From: Blastomussa wellsi
Taxonomy: Eukaryota; Cnidaria; Anthozoa; Scleractinia; Plerogyridae
Assembly: GCA_947652115.1 (NCBI GenBank)
Contig: OX393564.1
Span: 13,093,097-13,157,096 of the forward strand
Reading direction: 5' to 3'
DNA: 64,000 nt
Shown: positions 1 through 10,429 of the stretch, one piece after another
How positions within the stretch are numbered: position 1 is the stretch's first letter
Layout of the letters: every line of letters starts with the position of its first letter
Made by a program: the position numbers and the translations under genes
The notes under the pieces: model-generated
Told to the model about the DNA's origin: nothing
The model's input: the letters and a program-made list of their open reading frames with translations, nothing else
The model's database searches: none

Positions 1-2
1 GC

Positions 3-2206
3 TACGCTACTTGCCAAGCTACTTTTCCTATCTCCGATCATTTTATTATTCAGTGTCCTATCGGTTTCCTGCGACCTGCTTTATCATGCTTTATCATGCA
101 ATTGACTTTTCGTAAACTCAAAAATATTGATATTGCCGAATTCTCAGCTGATATTGCCTCTTTTATGCTTTGTGCAAGCGTACACTGGGACAACATTGAT
201 GCACCCTCCGACTGCTTTTACACGACTCTTGCTGACATTTTGGACAAGCATGCCCCGCTCAAAACAAGGATTATGATAAATCGCCCAAAGATCCCGTGGT
301 TTAATGATGACATCAAACAACTCAAGCGTAAACGTCGTTGCCTTGAAAAGAAAACCTTGAAAACTAACCTCCCTGGCGACTGGAATAATTACCATAAAGT
401 TCGTAATCAGTACTCTGCACTTCTTAAATCCGCACGTGTGAATTATTATTCAAACCTAATTGATCACTGTGTGGGTGATTCCCGCAAGCTATTTCGTGTG
501 AATAATTCTTTGTCCAGGGAACCACTTGAGAAGGCTCTTCCAGAGCACGATGATCCAATTAAGTTAGCAAATGAATTTGGCACCTTCTTCCTCAAAAAAA
601 TTGAAATCATTAAGGAAAATCTTGACAAGTTTCAAGTTCAAGAGCCTCAACTTGCTCCTGTCAGTCCAAAGGAGAATCTGGAGAATTTGTCCTCGCTATC
701 CATAGGAGAAGTGTGTAAGATTGTTCGAGAATCCTCCAATGCCTCTTGTCGGTTGGATCCTGTTCCTTCATGGCTAGTGAAGTCCTGTCTTGATGTATTA
801 GTACCCTCTATCACTGAGATGGTTAATCTCTCTGTTCTCAGTGGTCGCGTTCCAGAAAATTGGAGAACCGCTGTTGTCATCCTTCTATTGAAAAAACCTG
901 GACTTGATTTGGTCTAGTAAAATTTCCGTCCAGTCAGTAATCTACCATTCATTTCCAAGGTAGTGGAAAAAGCTGCACTTCAACAACTTTTCGTACACGT
1001 GAGAAAAATGCCCCTCTTCCTAAATTCCAGTCCGGCTTCCGCAAGTATCACTCGACAGAGCCTGCTCTATTACAGGTTCAAGTATGGATAATAAGGACGT
1101 GACACTGTTCGTACTTTTGGACCTCAGTGCTGCTTTTGATACTATTGAACATTCCAATCTTCTGAATATTTTGCAACAGGATTTTGGCGTCGTCGTAACT
1201 GCTTTAAATTGGTTCGACTCATTTTTGTCAGGTCGCAAACAACGTATACTTGTCGGTGATAAGACTTCTGACGACTTTAACCTGAACTGTGGAGTCCCCC
1301 AATGCAGTTGTATTGGGCCTATTTTATTTACCCTCTACGTCTCCCGCCTCTTTAACATTATTTCTCAGCACCTCCCTTCCGTCCATGGTTATGCTGACGA
1401 CACCCAGATTTACCTCTCCTTCCGACCTTGTTCTTTCCATTCGGAAATTAACGCTGTTTCTGTGATTGAAAAGTGCATTGCTGATGTTCGCTCTTGGTTT
1501 ATTGGAAATCGTTTAATGATCAATGATGCGAAAACTGAGTTTCTAATTATTGGCACCCGTCAACGACTTGATAAAACATCAATTGAATCTATTATCATTG
1601 ATGACACCGTCATTAAACCTTTAGAAAGCGTCCGGAACCTTGGGTCCTGGTTCGATGCTCGTATGCGAATGGATGTTCACATAGGCAAGATTTGTAGCAA
1701 GGCTTTTCGCGGACTATACAACATAAGACAGATAAGAAAATTCCTTACTGTGCAATCCACAAAGACATTGATCCATGCCTTTGTATCTTCGCACCTTGAT
1801 TATTGTAACGCACTTCTATTTGGCCTACCTAAATATCAGCTTGACCGTTTACAGAAAGTCCAGAATGCTGCCGCTACTGTGACTCCAGATTGCGAAATTT
1901 GATCATATCACACCCGCTCTTATCGACTTACATTGGCTTCCAGTAACGTTTAGAGTTCAATTCAAATTGCTCCTTTTTGTTTGCAAGTCACTCCACAACC
2001 AAAGTCCATCCTACATTAACGATCTTTTATCCCTGAAGCCACCTGTTAATTATTCTCTTCGCTCGTCCGCACAATATCTTCTGCTCGTTCCAAAAACCAA
2101 CTGCTCTACACTTGGGGATCGGGCCTTTGCTCATGCTGCACCTGTTTTATGGAACTCGCTGCCATTAACTATTAGAACAAGTACCAGCCTCGCCATTTTC
2201 AAATAG
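3..2206 (+). pseudogene. LINE ORF2: endonuclease end, RT, C-terminal region (broken)
   Basis: The ORF2 polyprotein copies element RNA into DNA at a nicked target. The frame is open from position 3. It shows ISDHF near 30-44, the SDH catalytic motif of AP-type endonucleases, then the basic linker, and stops at TAG 915-917. From 918 to 1083 the RT fingers are split between frames (NFRPVSNLP, then FQSGFRKYHSTE). From 1084 to 1902 the palm is visible: LLDLSAAFDT (1114-1143, motif A), GVPQCSCIGP (1291-1320, where the usual second Gly is Cys) and YADDTQIYLSF from 1390 (catalytic YADD). The C-terminal part continues shifted at 1967-2206. The frameshifts, stop and Gly-to-Cys change indicate an inactive copy. 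The ATGs at 96 and 1084 are internal, not real starts. Confidence 0.85.
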
Positions 2207-2397
2207 TTCTAATGTTTAATTTTAATTTAGTTTGGAATTTTCGAATCTCGTTTTTAGATTTTATCATAGTATACATATCATTGTATTATTATAGCTTTTA
2301 GGGATTTTTAATTTTTTTAATCATTATTTATTCATTAATTTTAACTTAACGTTAAGCGCTTTTGAATATTCTTTTATAGTTTTAGCGCTATAAAAAT

Positions 2398-2422
2398 TCA
2401 TTATCATTATCATTATCATTAT
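2398..2422. repeat. TCATTA microsatellite tail of LINE
   Basis: About four copies of a TCATTA hexamer follow the LINE 3' untranslated region and mark its 3' end. Confidence 0.85.
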
Positions 2423-2429
2423 ATTAGAA

Positions 2430-3290
2430 CATGGGCCATGTGTAGACTCTGCAGCAGGGGTACACATTGGGGTACCCATTGTTTGGGTGGATAGGCAGTT
2501 GTGTTCGCAGGCGATGCCCCATTAGTAATTCGCTGGGCGAAAGGCCATTCTTTAGGGGAGTTGACCAGTAAGTCAGAAGGGCACTGTAGATATCATGATT
2601 CTTTGTGAGTATGGACTTAGCTGTACAGACCGCTCGCTCAACTTCATTATTCGCTTGGGGATACCTTGGCGAACTTGTGGTGTGTACAAAGCCATATTTG
2701 GTTGCATAATCGCGAAAGGAATCTGCACTGTACTGGGGCTCATTGTCAGAGATTATCAGGTCTGGAATGCCGTGTAAGGCAAACAGTTCCTTGAGTGCTT
2801 GAATAACAACTCTGGATGTTTCATTGCGAAGTTCCTAAATTTCAAACCATCTGGAGTAATAGTCTGTAACAATGAGGTAGACCTTACCGTTCAACTCGAA
2901 CAGATCAGTTGCAATCCTTCCCCATGGACGAGATGGAAAGGAGGCTGACATAAGTGGTTCTTTGGGGGTTGGTCGATCTTTGGCACAAGTGACACACTGG
3001 GCCACAAGGTCTTCTATTTGCTTTGAGGGCCCTGGCCACCAGACTGATGTGCGGGCCCTGGACCGTCATTTAGTGATTCCCAAGTGACCAGTGTGGTTGC
3101 AGTCAAGGATCTGTAGTCTCATACCCCTTGGGATTACTAAGCCGTCATCATGCACGAGTAAATCATCAACAACAGAGAGGTGGCCTCTGTTTTCCCAGTA
3201 TGGGCGAAGGAGTGGCTGCTGAGGCATGTAGGCAGGCCACCCTTGCAAGCAGTAAGCTCTCACTTGGCTGCATTCTTCATCCACCTTCTG
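2430..3290 (-). pseudogene. Ty3/gypsy integrase (broken)
   Basis: Integrase joins retroelement cDNA to the host chromosome. On the minus strand are an H2C2-like end (HTGHLGITK, about 3066-3095), CVTCAKDRPTPKEP (about 2955-3000), then the catalytic core: IATDLFELNGKVYLIVTDY (first Asp, about 2860-2925), LIISDNEPQYSADSF (second Asp, about 2700-2760) and NNEVERAV (the catalytic Glu, about 2625-2650). All three DDE residues are present, but the frame is interrupted by at least one stop (between SRWFEI and ELRNE near 2835) and shifts. The C-terminal domain is missing at the LINE junction. Confidence 0.82.
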
Positions 3291-3313
3291 TGCCTCTTAG
3301 ATTTCTTGTAGTC

Positions 3314-3902
3314 TCATAGCTCTGGTAGGTAAACTGGCTGTCGCCTGCGTTGTAAATGCTTCTGCTTCTTCTGCAAACAATCTGCTTGCTCTGGGATGCC
3401 AACAGGTGCACGAGAGAGGGCATCAGCGGCAGCTTGGTGTTTCCCGGGTACATACTGAACTTGATACGTGAAATACCAAGGTCTCAGGCGGAAACGCAGG
3501 ATGCGGGGAGGCATCTTTGAGAGCTCTGTTCAGTTTAGGAGTGCCGTAAGTGGCTTATGATCCGTCTCAAGTACAAAGGGTATCCCAGCCACTCGCTCAT
3601 ATGACTGCAAGGGCCCTCTTTTTCGATGACTGCATATCGTTTCTCTGTTTCGCTTAGAGACCTGGATGCATAGCAGACAAGGCGGCGTTCCCCATTTTCT
3701 TGGACCTGCAGCACTGCGCCAATTCCCATACTGGAAGCGTCTGCGGGGATGACGGTAGGTCGATTTGTGTCATAGTGGGCTAGTACTTCTGAGGATACTA
3801 GAGCTTCTTTGTTCTGCTGAAAAGCCTCTTGTTGAGGCTCTTCCCACACCCAGGAGCTATATTTGCGCAAGAGCTGTCGGAGGGGCTCGCTGAGGTCAGC
3901 TA
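3314..3902 (-). pseudogene. Ty3/gypsy RNase H domain (broken)
   Basis: RNase H degrades the RNA strand of the reverse-transcription hybrid. The read starts near 3902 with RELLRKYSSWVWEEPQQEAF, the typical RT/RNase H junction, followed by PADASSMGIGAVLQ (the first catalytic Asp in the usual DAS context), LVCYASRSLSETEKRYAVIEKE (family E..Y) and, after a frame change, VQYVPGKHQAAADALSRAP, the hallmark end of a Ty3/gypsy RNase H. The two halves (3870-3535 and 3514-3314) lie in different frames, so one frameshift is certain. The integrase remnant follows downstream. Confidence 0.85.
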
Positions 3903-4219
3903 ACCTTCAATGATCTATTTTTTGGTAGTAAATTTATCAATTTTGCGATCTCTAATGGTAAAATCAATCTTTTCTTCTTGTTTCTTGTCTGCCATCGGAC
4001 AGCATCACTTAAAAGAACATTTTGCCTGTACTTTGATATTATGAAAGGGCCGAAAGAGTCAGTGGCCACCAGAATTAGGGGAGAACCTCGCGTGTAACAT
4101 CTTCACGGTTGCTGTAGGCATTATGCAAATTAATTTTCTGGCCCAATTTATGTGTCATTGTCATGTAAAGGCAGATAATAGTCTAGGCAATATTAAAGAT
4201 TTTTATCGAGTCGACTTCT
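3903..4219. other. Unassigned stretch between gypsy and DIRS remnants
   Basis: I see no gene here. It may be the decayed 3' end of the DIRS-like element on the minus strand, but no diagnostic recombinase residues can be read. Confidence 0.4.
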
Positions 4220-5245
4220 AAAGGACGAATAATGGACTTCAGGCAGGCCTGACCGCCTCGATAATAGGATTATCCGTCGGGGAGAGAATACCGGCCATAC
4301 TATATGGGGCCAACGTAAAAGAGATAAAAGAGAGAATCTACAACACTGGCAGAATGAGCTGGACTCAACCTCTTGGTTGAAGTCTCAATAACTGGAGCGG
4401 AAAATTTCTAGGACGAAACGAAAAATAAGTGAGGAGCACTGAAAACATGAATAATACAAAAGTACTAAATCCTGCAGGACATGAAGAGAGCATCCACCCC
4501 AGGGGCCACGACATAATTATCTAAGGATCTGGTGCCGAAAAGAGAATTGCGGGCTTTCCCTTACACAAATAACCCCTTATACCAGTGTACACCACCTCTG
4601 GTGCAAGCATTCCTTAAGAAGGACGGCGTCCAGCTGCCGGAATCACTAAGGTTCCTTAGCTTGGCAAAATTCCATGTGCTAGAAACTCTATCAATAAGCA
4701 AACCGGACGGCAGAGACAATTATTATCGTTCTCCCAATCCTCAGAAAAGGCGTCGACTGCCTCACACCCCGGTAGAAAAAACCGCAAGTAAAATCTTGGT
4801 GAAGAACAAGCTTGTCAAAAGTATGTGGACACCACAAACTATTAATCCCCTAAAAAAATGACATCATTAATTAAGAGAGTAATCATCAAAATCAACAAAC
4901 TTGCTGATAAAATCGGCTCTGACATTTGAGACCCCTCGGGATGGACTTCACGACAAGAGATATGCGATATTCGAGACAAATCTAAGGCTTGAAGAGCTAG
5001 CACCTGAAAATGAAATTTAATGCTGTCATTGGGAATAATGGGAAGCACATTTTGATTGACAAAAGACCAGATGACTGAAGAATCCGACAAACGATTTGCA
5101 AAAGCTTGCAAGGCGAGCGCAATAGCCCTCAGCTCTTATCGAGTCGAGCTTTGAACACTATCCGAAGGAGAACAACTCTGAGTCAGACTCGACAAATGCA
5201 CCACAAGCTGAATCAGAGGCATCCGAAAAACGCACTTACACTGGA
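4220..5245 (-). mobile_element. DIRS-like (tyrosine-recombinase) retrotransposon remnant
   Basis: The minus strand carries, in order, RNase H pieces typical of DIRS/Ngaro-type RT-RH proteins (5230-4690) and, further on, SPTDNPIIEAVR (about 4290-4245), which resembles the N-terminal helical part of DIRS tyrosine recombinases. Frames change several times. The RT palm and the recombinase catalytic residues are not visible, so the family call rests on the RNase H part and the recombinase call is weak. Confidence 0.6.
4690..5232 (-). pseudogene. DIRS-type RNase H domain and its C-terminal extension (broken)
   Basis: Reading the minus strand gives FSDASDSACGAFVES (about 5230-5185), the SDAS motif with the first catalytic Asp. 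Then comes ELRAIALALQAF (about 5135-5100), the catalytic Glu helix, then SVIWSFVNQNVLPIIPND, where the family expects an Asp before the Asn-Gln-Asn (here Val, apparently a lost catalytic Asp). After a decayed stretch come FFLPGCEAVDAFSEDWEN and RPVCLL (4800-4696), the extension typical of DIRS-type RT-RH proteins. Shifts lie between 5180 and 5135 and near 4850. A plus-strand reading frame at 4532-4861 is an antisense shadow of this region. Confidence 0.65.
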
Positions 5246-5262
5246 AGGGATCGAACACGCCT

Positions 5263-5286
5263 CCCCCCCCCCCAAAAAAAAAAAAA
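5263..5286. repeat. C11-A13 homopolymer pair
   Basis: Eleven C followed directly by thirteen A, next to the DIRS-like RNase H start. Homopolymer length here may be unreliable in the assembly. Confidence 0.9.
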
Positions 5287-5713
5287 ACGCTACCGTAGAG
5301 GAATTGACTTAATTAGACTAAAAATGATATTTTGAAATGGACTCTTCCGACAGGAAGACTTCACTATTGCTATTCACTACTGAAAAGAGATGTCAGATCA
5401 TAATGCGGGAGACTAACCCCACGCAAATGGAAAGTAAAATAAGCTGGTCTGGAACACTGGCAAGACTAAATTTTAACTGAGCGAGGAAGCCGTGCGAAGA
5501 CAAAACCGCGAGATTGGAAGACAACTAGGCAATACGTTCAGTGGTAGCTTAAATAGAATCGACTTTACCTCGCTGCTCGCTTTTCCTCGCTGAAGACGAA
5601 ATCAGACTTGAGCAAATCATGATGAACGATCACAAATTTTTGCGTTCGATAGAACGCATTTCTAATCCTGTTTTGGAAGGAAATCAGGTAAACTGTGGAC
5701 ACCAATTTGCCCA

Positions 5714-5728
5714 CCCCCCCCCCCCCCC
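5714..5728. repeat. C15 homopolymer
   Basis: Fifteen C in a row (G15 on the minus strand), inside otherwise unassigned sequence. Confidence 0.9.
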
Positions 5729-6944
5729 GAACAAAATTTATCAGGGGCGAATGACGTTATGTCCATGCCTGTCGCGTCGCTTTCTTTTTGTTTTCGATTC
5801 CCTTCGAGTTCCTTCGAGTGTTTTTCGATTTTGTATTGGTTTACTTGGGCTATCACTGGAAAAGATGATTGGAGCTACTTATCAGAACATCAGAAGCCTG
5901 CCTACTGCTGGTGTGTTTTCTGGAAAGAGGTCAAACAGATGCTGCAATTCGCCGAAGCAACACATCTCATTTTAATATAAAACTCAGCTGCTTTTCATTG
6001 GAGATTCAACTTCTGTCCGCGTACAGAGTTGTGACGCTGTTCTGTTCAAATCAGCCTTATTGTTATCCAAGAAAAACCTTGTTGCAAAGATTGTACAACG
6101 CCTGGTACAAATATATAACAGCAGATTTCGATCGGTGCCGTGACAGTCGTCAAATTTATGTTTGCATTTTAGCCTGCATGTGCGTTTGCTGCGTTAATTT
6201 GTTTACATTTTTTGGGCGACAAAGAAATAATAAAATTTGTCATTCTCGTCTTGAGGTTTGTGATTATTTGGCTACTGCTACTACATGCCGATTTCTTAAT
6301 ATTTTGGCTGACAATTAATCAATGCAGTCCACAGTCTGCGGTTTTCAAAACACTGACTGCAACTTTGTTATTCATGAATAGCGGTGTCACGCAATGCAAA
6401 AACTCCAAACATTGTATTTGTATGAATAAATCGGAAAAAATCATGTTTATCATACTGTACAGTTATGTTAAGAGATTCATAGTGATAGAAAGCTTAAATT
6501 TTGGGAAACCAAGTGATAATGAAGCCAAGCGAATTAAAGTCTGCGAACGCACTCCTAATCTTTGATTACAACTAGTAGCAGAAGTATCATCGGCTACTCC
6601 TCCTAGACCATAATAGCAAAAATAGCAATCGGAATACCCTGATCTCTCTAGGGTTTCTGAAACTGTGTCGGGATATTGGTGAATATAAATGGCGCGGAAT
6701 ACAAGCCAAACAGGAGAACGCAAAATTGAAAGAGTCTTCAATCCCCAGTGTCAAAATCCCAAGCGAATGCAAGAATTGAGAAATTTGCGGTACCTTGGAA
6801 AGATTTCAATATGATGAAATTAGAACTTTGCACTTGAACGTCTGCTTGGAAATGAAAGCGCTTACATGCCTAACATCCAAAACTCTCTGTTTGCCAGAAC
6901 TGCTAGTAGAATCGGAAAGCGGGTTAGCATTGTCCGGCGGGGAA

Positions 6945-7135
6945 GAAATTTCGGTCGACACTATCGGTCGGCACTATCGGTCAACACTCGGTCGAGTTTC
7001 GGTCGACTATCGGCCGAGTGCCGGTCGAGTATCGGTCGATATGTCGGCCGAGTAGCGATCAACCCTAGGTCCATATTCGACCGATACTCGATTGATATGT
7101 CGATCGATATCTTTCTTTTGAGCGTCCATTTGTCG
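6945..7135. repeat. Degenerate ~11-bp tandem repeat (TCGGTCGA core)
   Basis: About fifteen variants of a short unit built on GGTCGACTATC or GGTCGAGTATC follow each other with lengths of 10-13 bp. Because TCGA and CGATCG are palindromic, both strands look alike. Short reading frames crossing it on both strands are by-products of the repeat. Confidence 0.85.
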
Positions 7136-7391
7136 GCCGATAGAGTTCCACACAACATAATAGAGAATCAACAACATAATAGATAATCAACCATTGTTGA
7201 GAGAAATATGAAGGGAACCACCCTTAGTTTCTTACAGGAAAGGTAAATCTGTAAAAGACATACTCTCTGAAGGTCACAGACTTGTCACATTACGAGACAG
7301 CGGGAGCCGTGATAAGCCTGTCAATTCCTTGCTAACGTCATTAATCCAATAGAAAAGTTATGATCTCTATTGACACTTTCAATGATAACCT

Positions 7392-7615
7392 GTGGCGCTG
7401 TGTAGCTGTGTACAACGAAGCACAAGAGCAGCCCGCGAGTTGGCCAAACGTTTTTTGAAACTTAAGGCGGTACCGAAAGATGTAAAAACACTTTTTTCAG
7501 ACCAACTCGAGGAGATTGAAATCCGTTTAAATTTTGGCAAAGCCTGTCAGATGACTTGGTATGAGAGTTTACGAACCTGAGCGCGGTGAGGATGGACAGT
7601 TACTTTGCTTTTTTT
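7392..7615 (+). pseudogene. Fragment like the N-terminal part of Polinton PolB
   Basis: A 62-codon stretch and its shifted continuation match, at protein level, a piece of the minus-strand DNA polymerase B pseudogene at 26005-25740 in this same window. Both contain AARELxxxFxKLKxxP, then a D/EL-rich helix, then W followed by (R/K)VYxPERGED. Here VYEPERGED lies in another frame than the upstream part, so one frameshift is needed. The match is too diverged to come from the same recent copy. Function, if ever present, would be in the N-terminal region of a protein-primed viral-type polymerase. Confidence 0.6.
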
Positions 7616-7639
7616 AAAGAGAAATCTGTCTGAGGTTAT

Positions 7640-8165
7640 TAAATCATGAGCAAACAGGATTCCTAAAATAAAGATACACCAGTGAAAATATTCGCTTGAT
7701 TGAAGGCCTTTCGGGATATACGGAAAAATAAAAAATACCAGGCTTTCTACTATTTGCACACTTTGAGGAAGCTTTTGACACCTCAGCGTGGTCTTTCGTC
7801 AAAACAACCTTTCAGTATTTCAATTTTGGTCCGTCCTTAACGAAGTGGTTTTATTTATTCTACTGCGAAATAGAAATACAAAGCAATGTAATGAATAATG
7901 GTTGGGCATCCGAATTCCTCTGTCTCTCATACCATATATATCTATACTTTGCGCCGAAATTCCGGCCACTGCTATTCAAAACAACGAAAAAATAAAAGGA
8001 ATTACAATCGATGACACGTAGTCAAAAATACGTCAGTATGCAGACGACACAACTTTGATACTCGATGGAACAAAGGAATCCCTAGATTCCTCTGGTCTTA
8101 AGATGAACAACAGAAGAATTCTGGATCGGGACGTTAAATGAAAACAAAGAGATAATTAAAATGGA
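7640..8165 (+). pseudogene. Decayed L1/Tx1-type LINE reverse transcriptase fragment
   Basis: Scattered frames give LLFAHFEEAFDT (RT motif A, Asp replaced by His in the usual FxDFxxAFD context, about 7745-7785), SVMNNGWASEFLCLS (about 7885-7925), then YVSMQTTQ, a shifted relic of the YADDT box, near 8030-8055. These match in order the LINE RT at 27424-30070. Both ends are truncated and there are many stops, so this is an old dead fragment. Confidence 0.7.
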
Positions 8166-8309
8166 CCAAAAACTCTGTCAAAGGCCTAAGTGTCTATTTT
8201 TTCTACAATCAGCACAAAATCCTCAGCAATAAATTACAAGGATAGATATGATGCAAAATATCATTCGGAACTGGATATTGCGGCGCCCAACTGTCATCGG
8301 ATTACAAAA

Positions 8310-8535
8310 GCGCTCTTAGGGCCTCCTGGGCCTCTTCATATGATCCCGGTTGACCGGGCGGGCCCGGTTTCCGAGATTTCGGCACGCCACTAAATCCTTT
8401 CTAAAAACTTCGGAGTGTTCATATGACAGGGTGGGATGGCTCGGTTGCCGAGATCTCAGTTTTACCAACCGAGATCTCGACAACGGGGCTGAAAATTTTT
8501 CCACATGAACACTCCAGCCCGGTTACCGGGACGAA
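8310..8535. repeat. Possible short interspersed element with inverted motifs
   Basis: The stretch is bounded by two related GC-rich sequences (CTTCATATGATCCCGGTT near 8333 and ATGAACACTCCAGCCCGGTT near 8505) and contains repeated GAGATCTCG palindromes. It looks like a non-autonomous repeat, but no clear terminal inverted repeat or target duplication can be defined. Confidence 0.4.
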
Positions 8536-8738
8536 ACGTTATTGTCAAAATAGCTTCAATTTCTCAACAGAGCGGCCAAAATGGCATGTTTTTGCCTAGT
8601 ATGTATTTCTACTCTAGAACCATGCGATTTATCTTTGTTAGTAAAGTCACAAGAGTCGAAAAAGCTACGATAGTTGCAAACGATACAACGTTGTTGCGCC
8701 AGTTTGTTTTTGTTTATCGAATTTTATCGATTATTTAT

Positions 8739-8890
8739 TTAAAGAAACTGTGGTGCTGCGTTGGTGGGAAGTATAACAATATAATGTGGTTTTATCAACT
8801 GGGTTGATAATGTCAATTGGCCACCGTAAAGAGATTCAAGAGCTGACGTTTCGAGCGTTGGCCTTCGTCGGAGCGAATTATCTCATTCAA
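8739..8890 (-). mobile_element. Solo Penelope-like element terminus
   Basis: This matches, with substitutions and small deletions, the 3' terminal region of the Penelope-like elements at 12084, 34762, 41111 and 44621. It includes the outer segment (AAACTGTGGTGCTGCGT) that the other minus-strand copies lack, and a hammerhead-like segment at 8833-8879. No coding sequence is attached. Confidence 0.8.
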
Positions 8891-8993
8891 CCGTGCTAAA
8901 ATTTCTCATATGAACCGAAGACAAGACAAGATTAAACTTACACACAATTTTCATGGTGGTTCTGCGACACTTTTTTGCCCAGCTGGTTGCGAA

Positions 8994-9046
8994 GTGGTGG
9001 TGGGGTGGCGGGGGGTGGTGGGGCGGCAGGGGGTGGCAAGGGGGTG
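8994..9046 (+). other. G-rich tract with quadruplex potential
   Basis: Many runs of three to six G with short spacers on the plus strand, immediately before the start of LINE homology. Any protein read here is Gly/Val-rich junk and not part of the LINE. Confidence 0.7.
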
Positions 9047-9744
9047 GCTGGCGACAAAGCTATTTTTTCTAATTATAGGCCTGTTTCCATCCTTCCTTGC
9101 TTTTCAAAATTCCTAGAGCGTATTGTTTATAATCGCATTTTAAGTTATCTAAATGATTTCCACATTCTTTGTGATAACCAATATGGGTTTAGAAAAAATC
9201 ATTCTACCACTCATGCACTTATCGACTTGTATGACAAAATTTCGTCTGCTCTGGATCGCAAAGAGCATGCTGTCGGAGTATTTCTAGATCTTTCTAAGGC
9301 CTTTGACACTGTGAATCACGAAATTCTTTTTGACAAACTCTATCACTACGGTATTCGCGGACTGGCGTTAGAATGGGTGAAAAGTTACTTCAATGAAAGA
9401 ACTCAATTTGTTGAATACAATAGATTGAGATCAACCCCTCATAAGATCTGCTGTGGGGTTCCGCAAGGGTCAATTCTAGGCCCGCTGTTTTTTATCTTAT
9501 ACATAAATGATTTGAACAACGCTTCAAATCTTAAATCAATCATATTCGCAGACGACACAAATTTATTCATCTCACACAAAGACCCTGATTTGTTAATTAG
9601 TACCCTAAACTGCGAATTAATTAAACTGTCAAATTGGTTCAGAGCAAACAGACTCTCTTTGAACTTAATTAAAACAAATTTCATGGAATTCAAACCACGA
9701 CAAAAAAAAAACTTCCTCAGACTTTAATGTTGTTATTATTACCT

Positions 9745-10429
9745 TTCTCAGTAACACGTGCAGTCTCGATGGAAAAACGTGCGCGCCAAAACTTGTTTTT
9801 TGTACACGTTTCCATGACGACCACTGCTTCTTGACGACTCGGTTCCGCCATTTTGAATAGTTCGGATAATAAATTATGGTCAAATCGTTCCCGAGCACTT
9901 TAAGATGGCGCATTTTAATGTTGAAAGCTAATGGCTTGACCAACAAAGAGGTAGCTCAAACACTGCATGTGAGCGAAAGGTTTGTTTATAAGGTCAACCG
10001 ATTGTATGCTGAAACATTGGATGTGAGCGATCCCCCGAGGAGAAAGTCCAAACAAAGACTACTAACAGGTAATCGTGTACTGTATAAGCATTTCGTAAGA
10101 TAGCGAGACTATAGTAAATACACAGAATTCTATTTGTATTCTCTAGCTTCAGATTTGCTCATATTACGAAGAATAATAGAAAGAAACCCCGAGCTTTACC
10201 TCGACGAGCTTCAACAATGGATGCTTTTCGCAACAGGCGAATTGTTCTCTGTGCAGACAATAAGCAGATGCCTCAAACAAATGGGTATGTCGGTAAAAAA
10301 GGTACGTAACCGGATCATACTTTGAATCCTAGGACAGCCTCCGTTGCTTATTTATCTTATGGCCATCTCATGCGTTTTTTCCTTTATGGCGCGCAAGTTT
10401 TTAATCGAGACTGCACGTGTTACTGAGAA
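9745..10429 (+). mobile_element. Tc1/mariner-like DNA transposon, internally deleted
   Basis: Inverted termini match closely: CTCAGTAACACGTGCAGTCT at 9747 and its reverse complement ending at 10427; with one or two extra bases each side the pair reads TTCTCAG and CTGAGAA. About 685 bp lie between, coding only for the N-terminal part of a transposase. The host LINE resumes directly after the right terminus. No TA duplication is visible at the borders, so the superfamily is inferred from the transposase fold. Confidence 0.8.
9876..10301 (+). pseudogene. Tc1/mariner-type transposase N-terminal part, two exons
   Basis: Exon 1 (9876 to about 10066) encodes a helix-turn-helix: LRWRILMLKANGLTNKEVAQ and TLHVSERFVYKVNRLY, the first DNA-binding helix bundle of Tc1/IS630-type transposases. 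It ends at a GTAATC donor-like site. Exon 2 begins after a TCTAG acceptor near 10146 with ASDLLILRRIIERNPELYLDE, then SVQTISRCLKQMGMSVKK, the second HTH. It ends near 10301 at a second donor-like site, GTACGT. The DDE catalytic domain is absent, so the element cannot move on its own. Confidence 0.7.

Larger units (their letters stand above)
1..2425 (+). mobile_element. CR1/L2-like LINE, 5' part outside window
   Basis: A non-LTR retrotransposon entering from the left edge. It holds the end of an AP endonuclease domain, the linker, a reverse transcriptase and a C-terminal region, then an AT-rich 3' tail ending in a short TCATTA microsatellite at 2398-2422. A simple-repeat tail instead of poly(A) is characteristic of CR1/L2-type LINEs. 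The coding part is broken in several places. It abuts a Ty3/gypsy remnant on the right. Confidence 0.85.
2428..3902 (-). mobile_element. Ty3/gypsy retrotransposon pol remnant
   Basis: Minus-strand order RNase H (3902-3314), integrase zinc-binding region (about 3290-3060), integrase core (about 3000-2430) is the Ty3/gypsy pol order. No LTRs, gag, protease or RT are present, and both ends are cut off: the right by unassigned sequence near 3903, the left at the LINE tail. Stops and shifts interrupt it throughout. Confidence 0.85.
5246..6940. other. Unassigned region with two homopolymer tracts
   Basis: About 1.7 kb in which I recognise no protein domain on either strand. Short reading frames exist but none shows a motif. 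A C11-A13 run (5263-5286) and a C15 run (5714-5728) are the only clear sequence features. Confidence 0.5.

Noticed and set aside
4532..4861. Plus-strand 109-codon reading frame
   Set aside because: The opposite strand encodes the DIRS-type VDAFSEDWEN block, so this frame is an antisense shadow.
5619..6565. Overlapping frames in the unassigned region 5.6-6.6 kb
   Set aside because: No motif, no neighbour context and no repetition elsewhere; listed only as unassigned.
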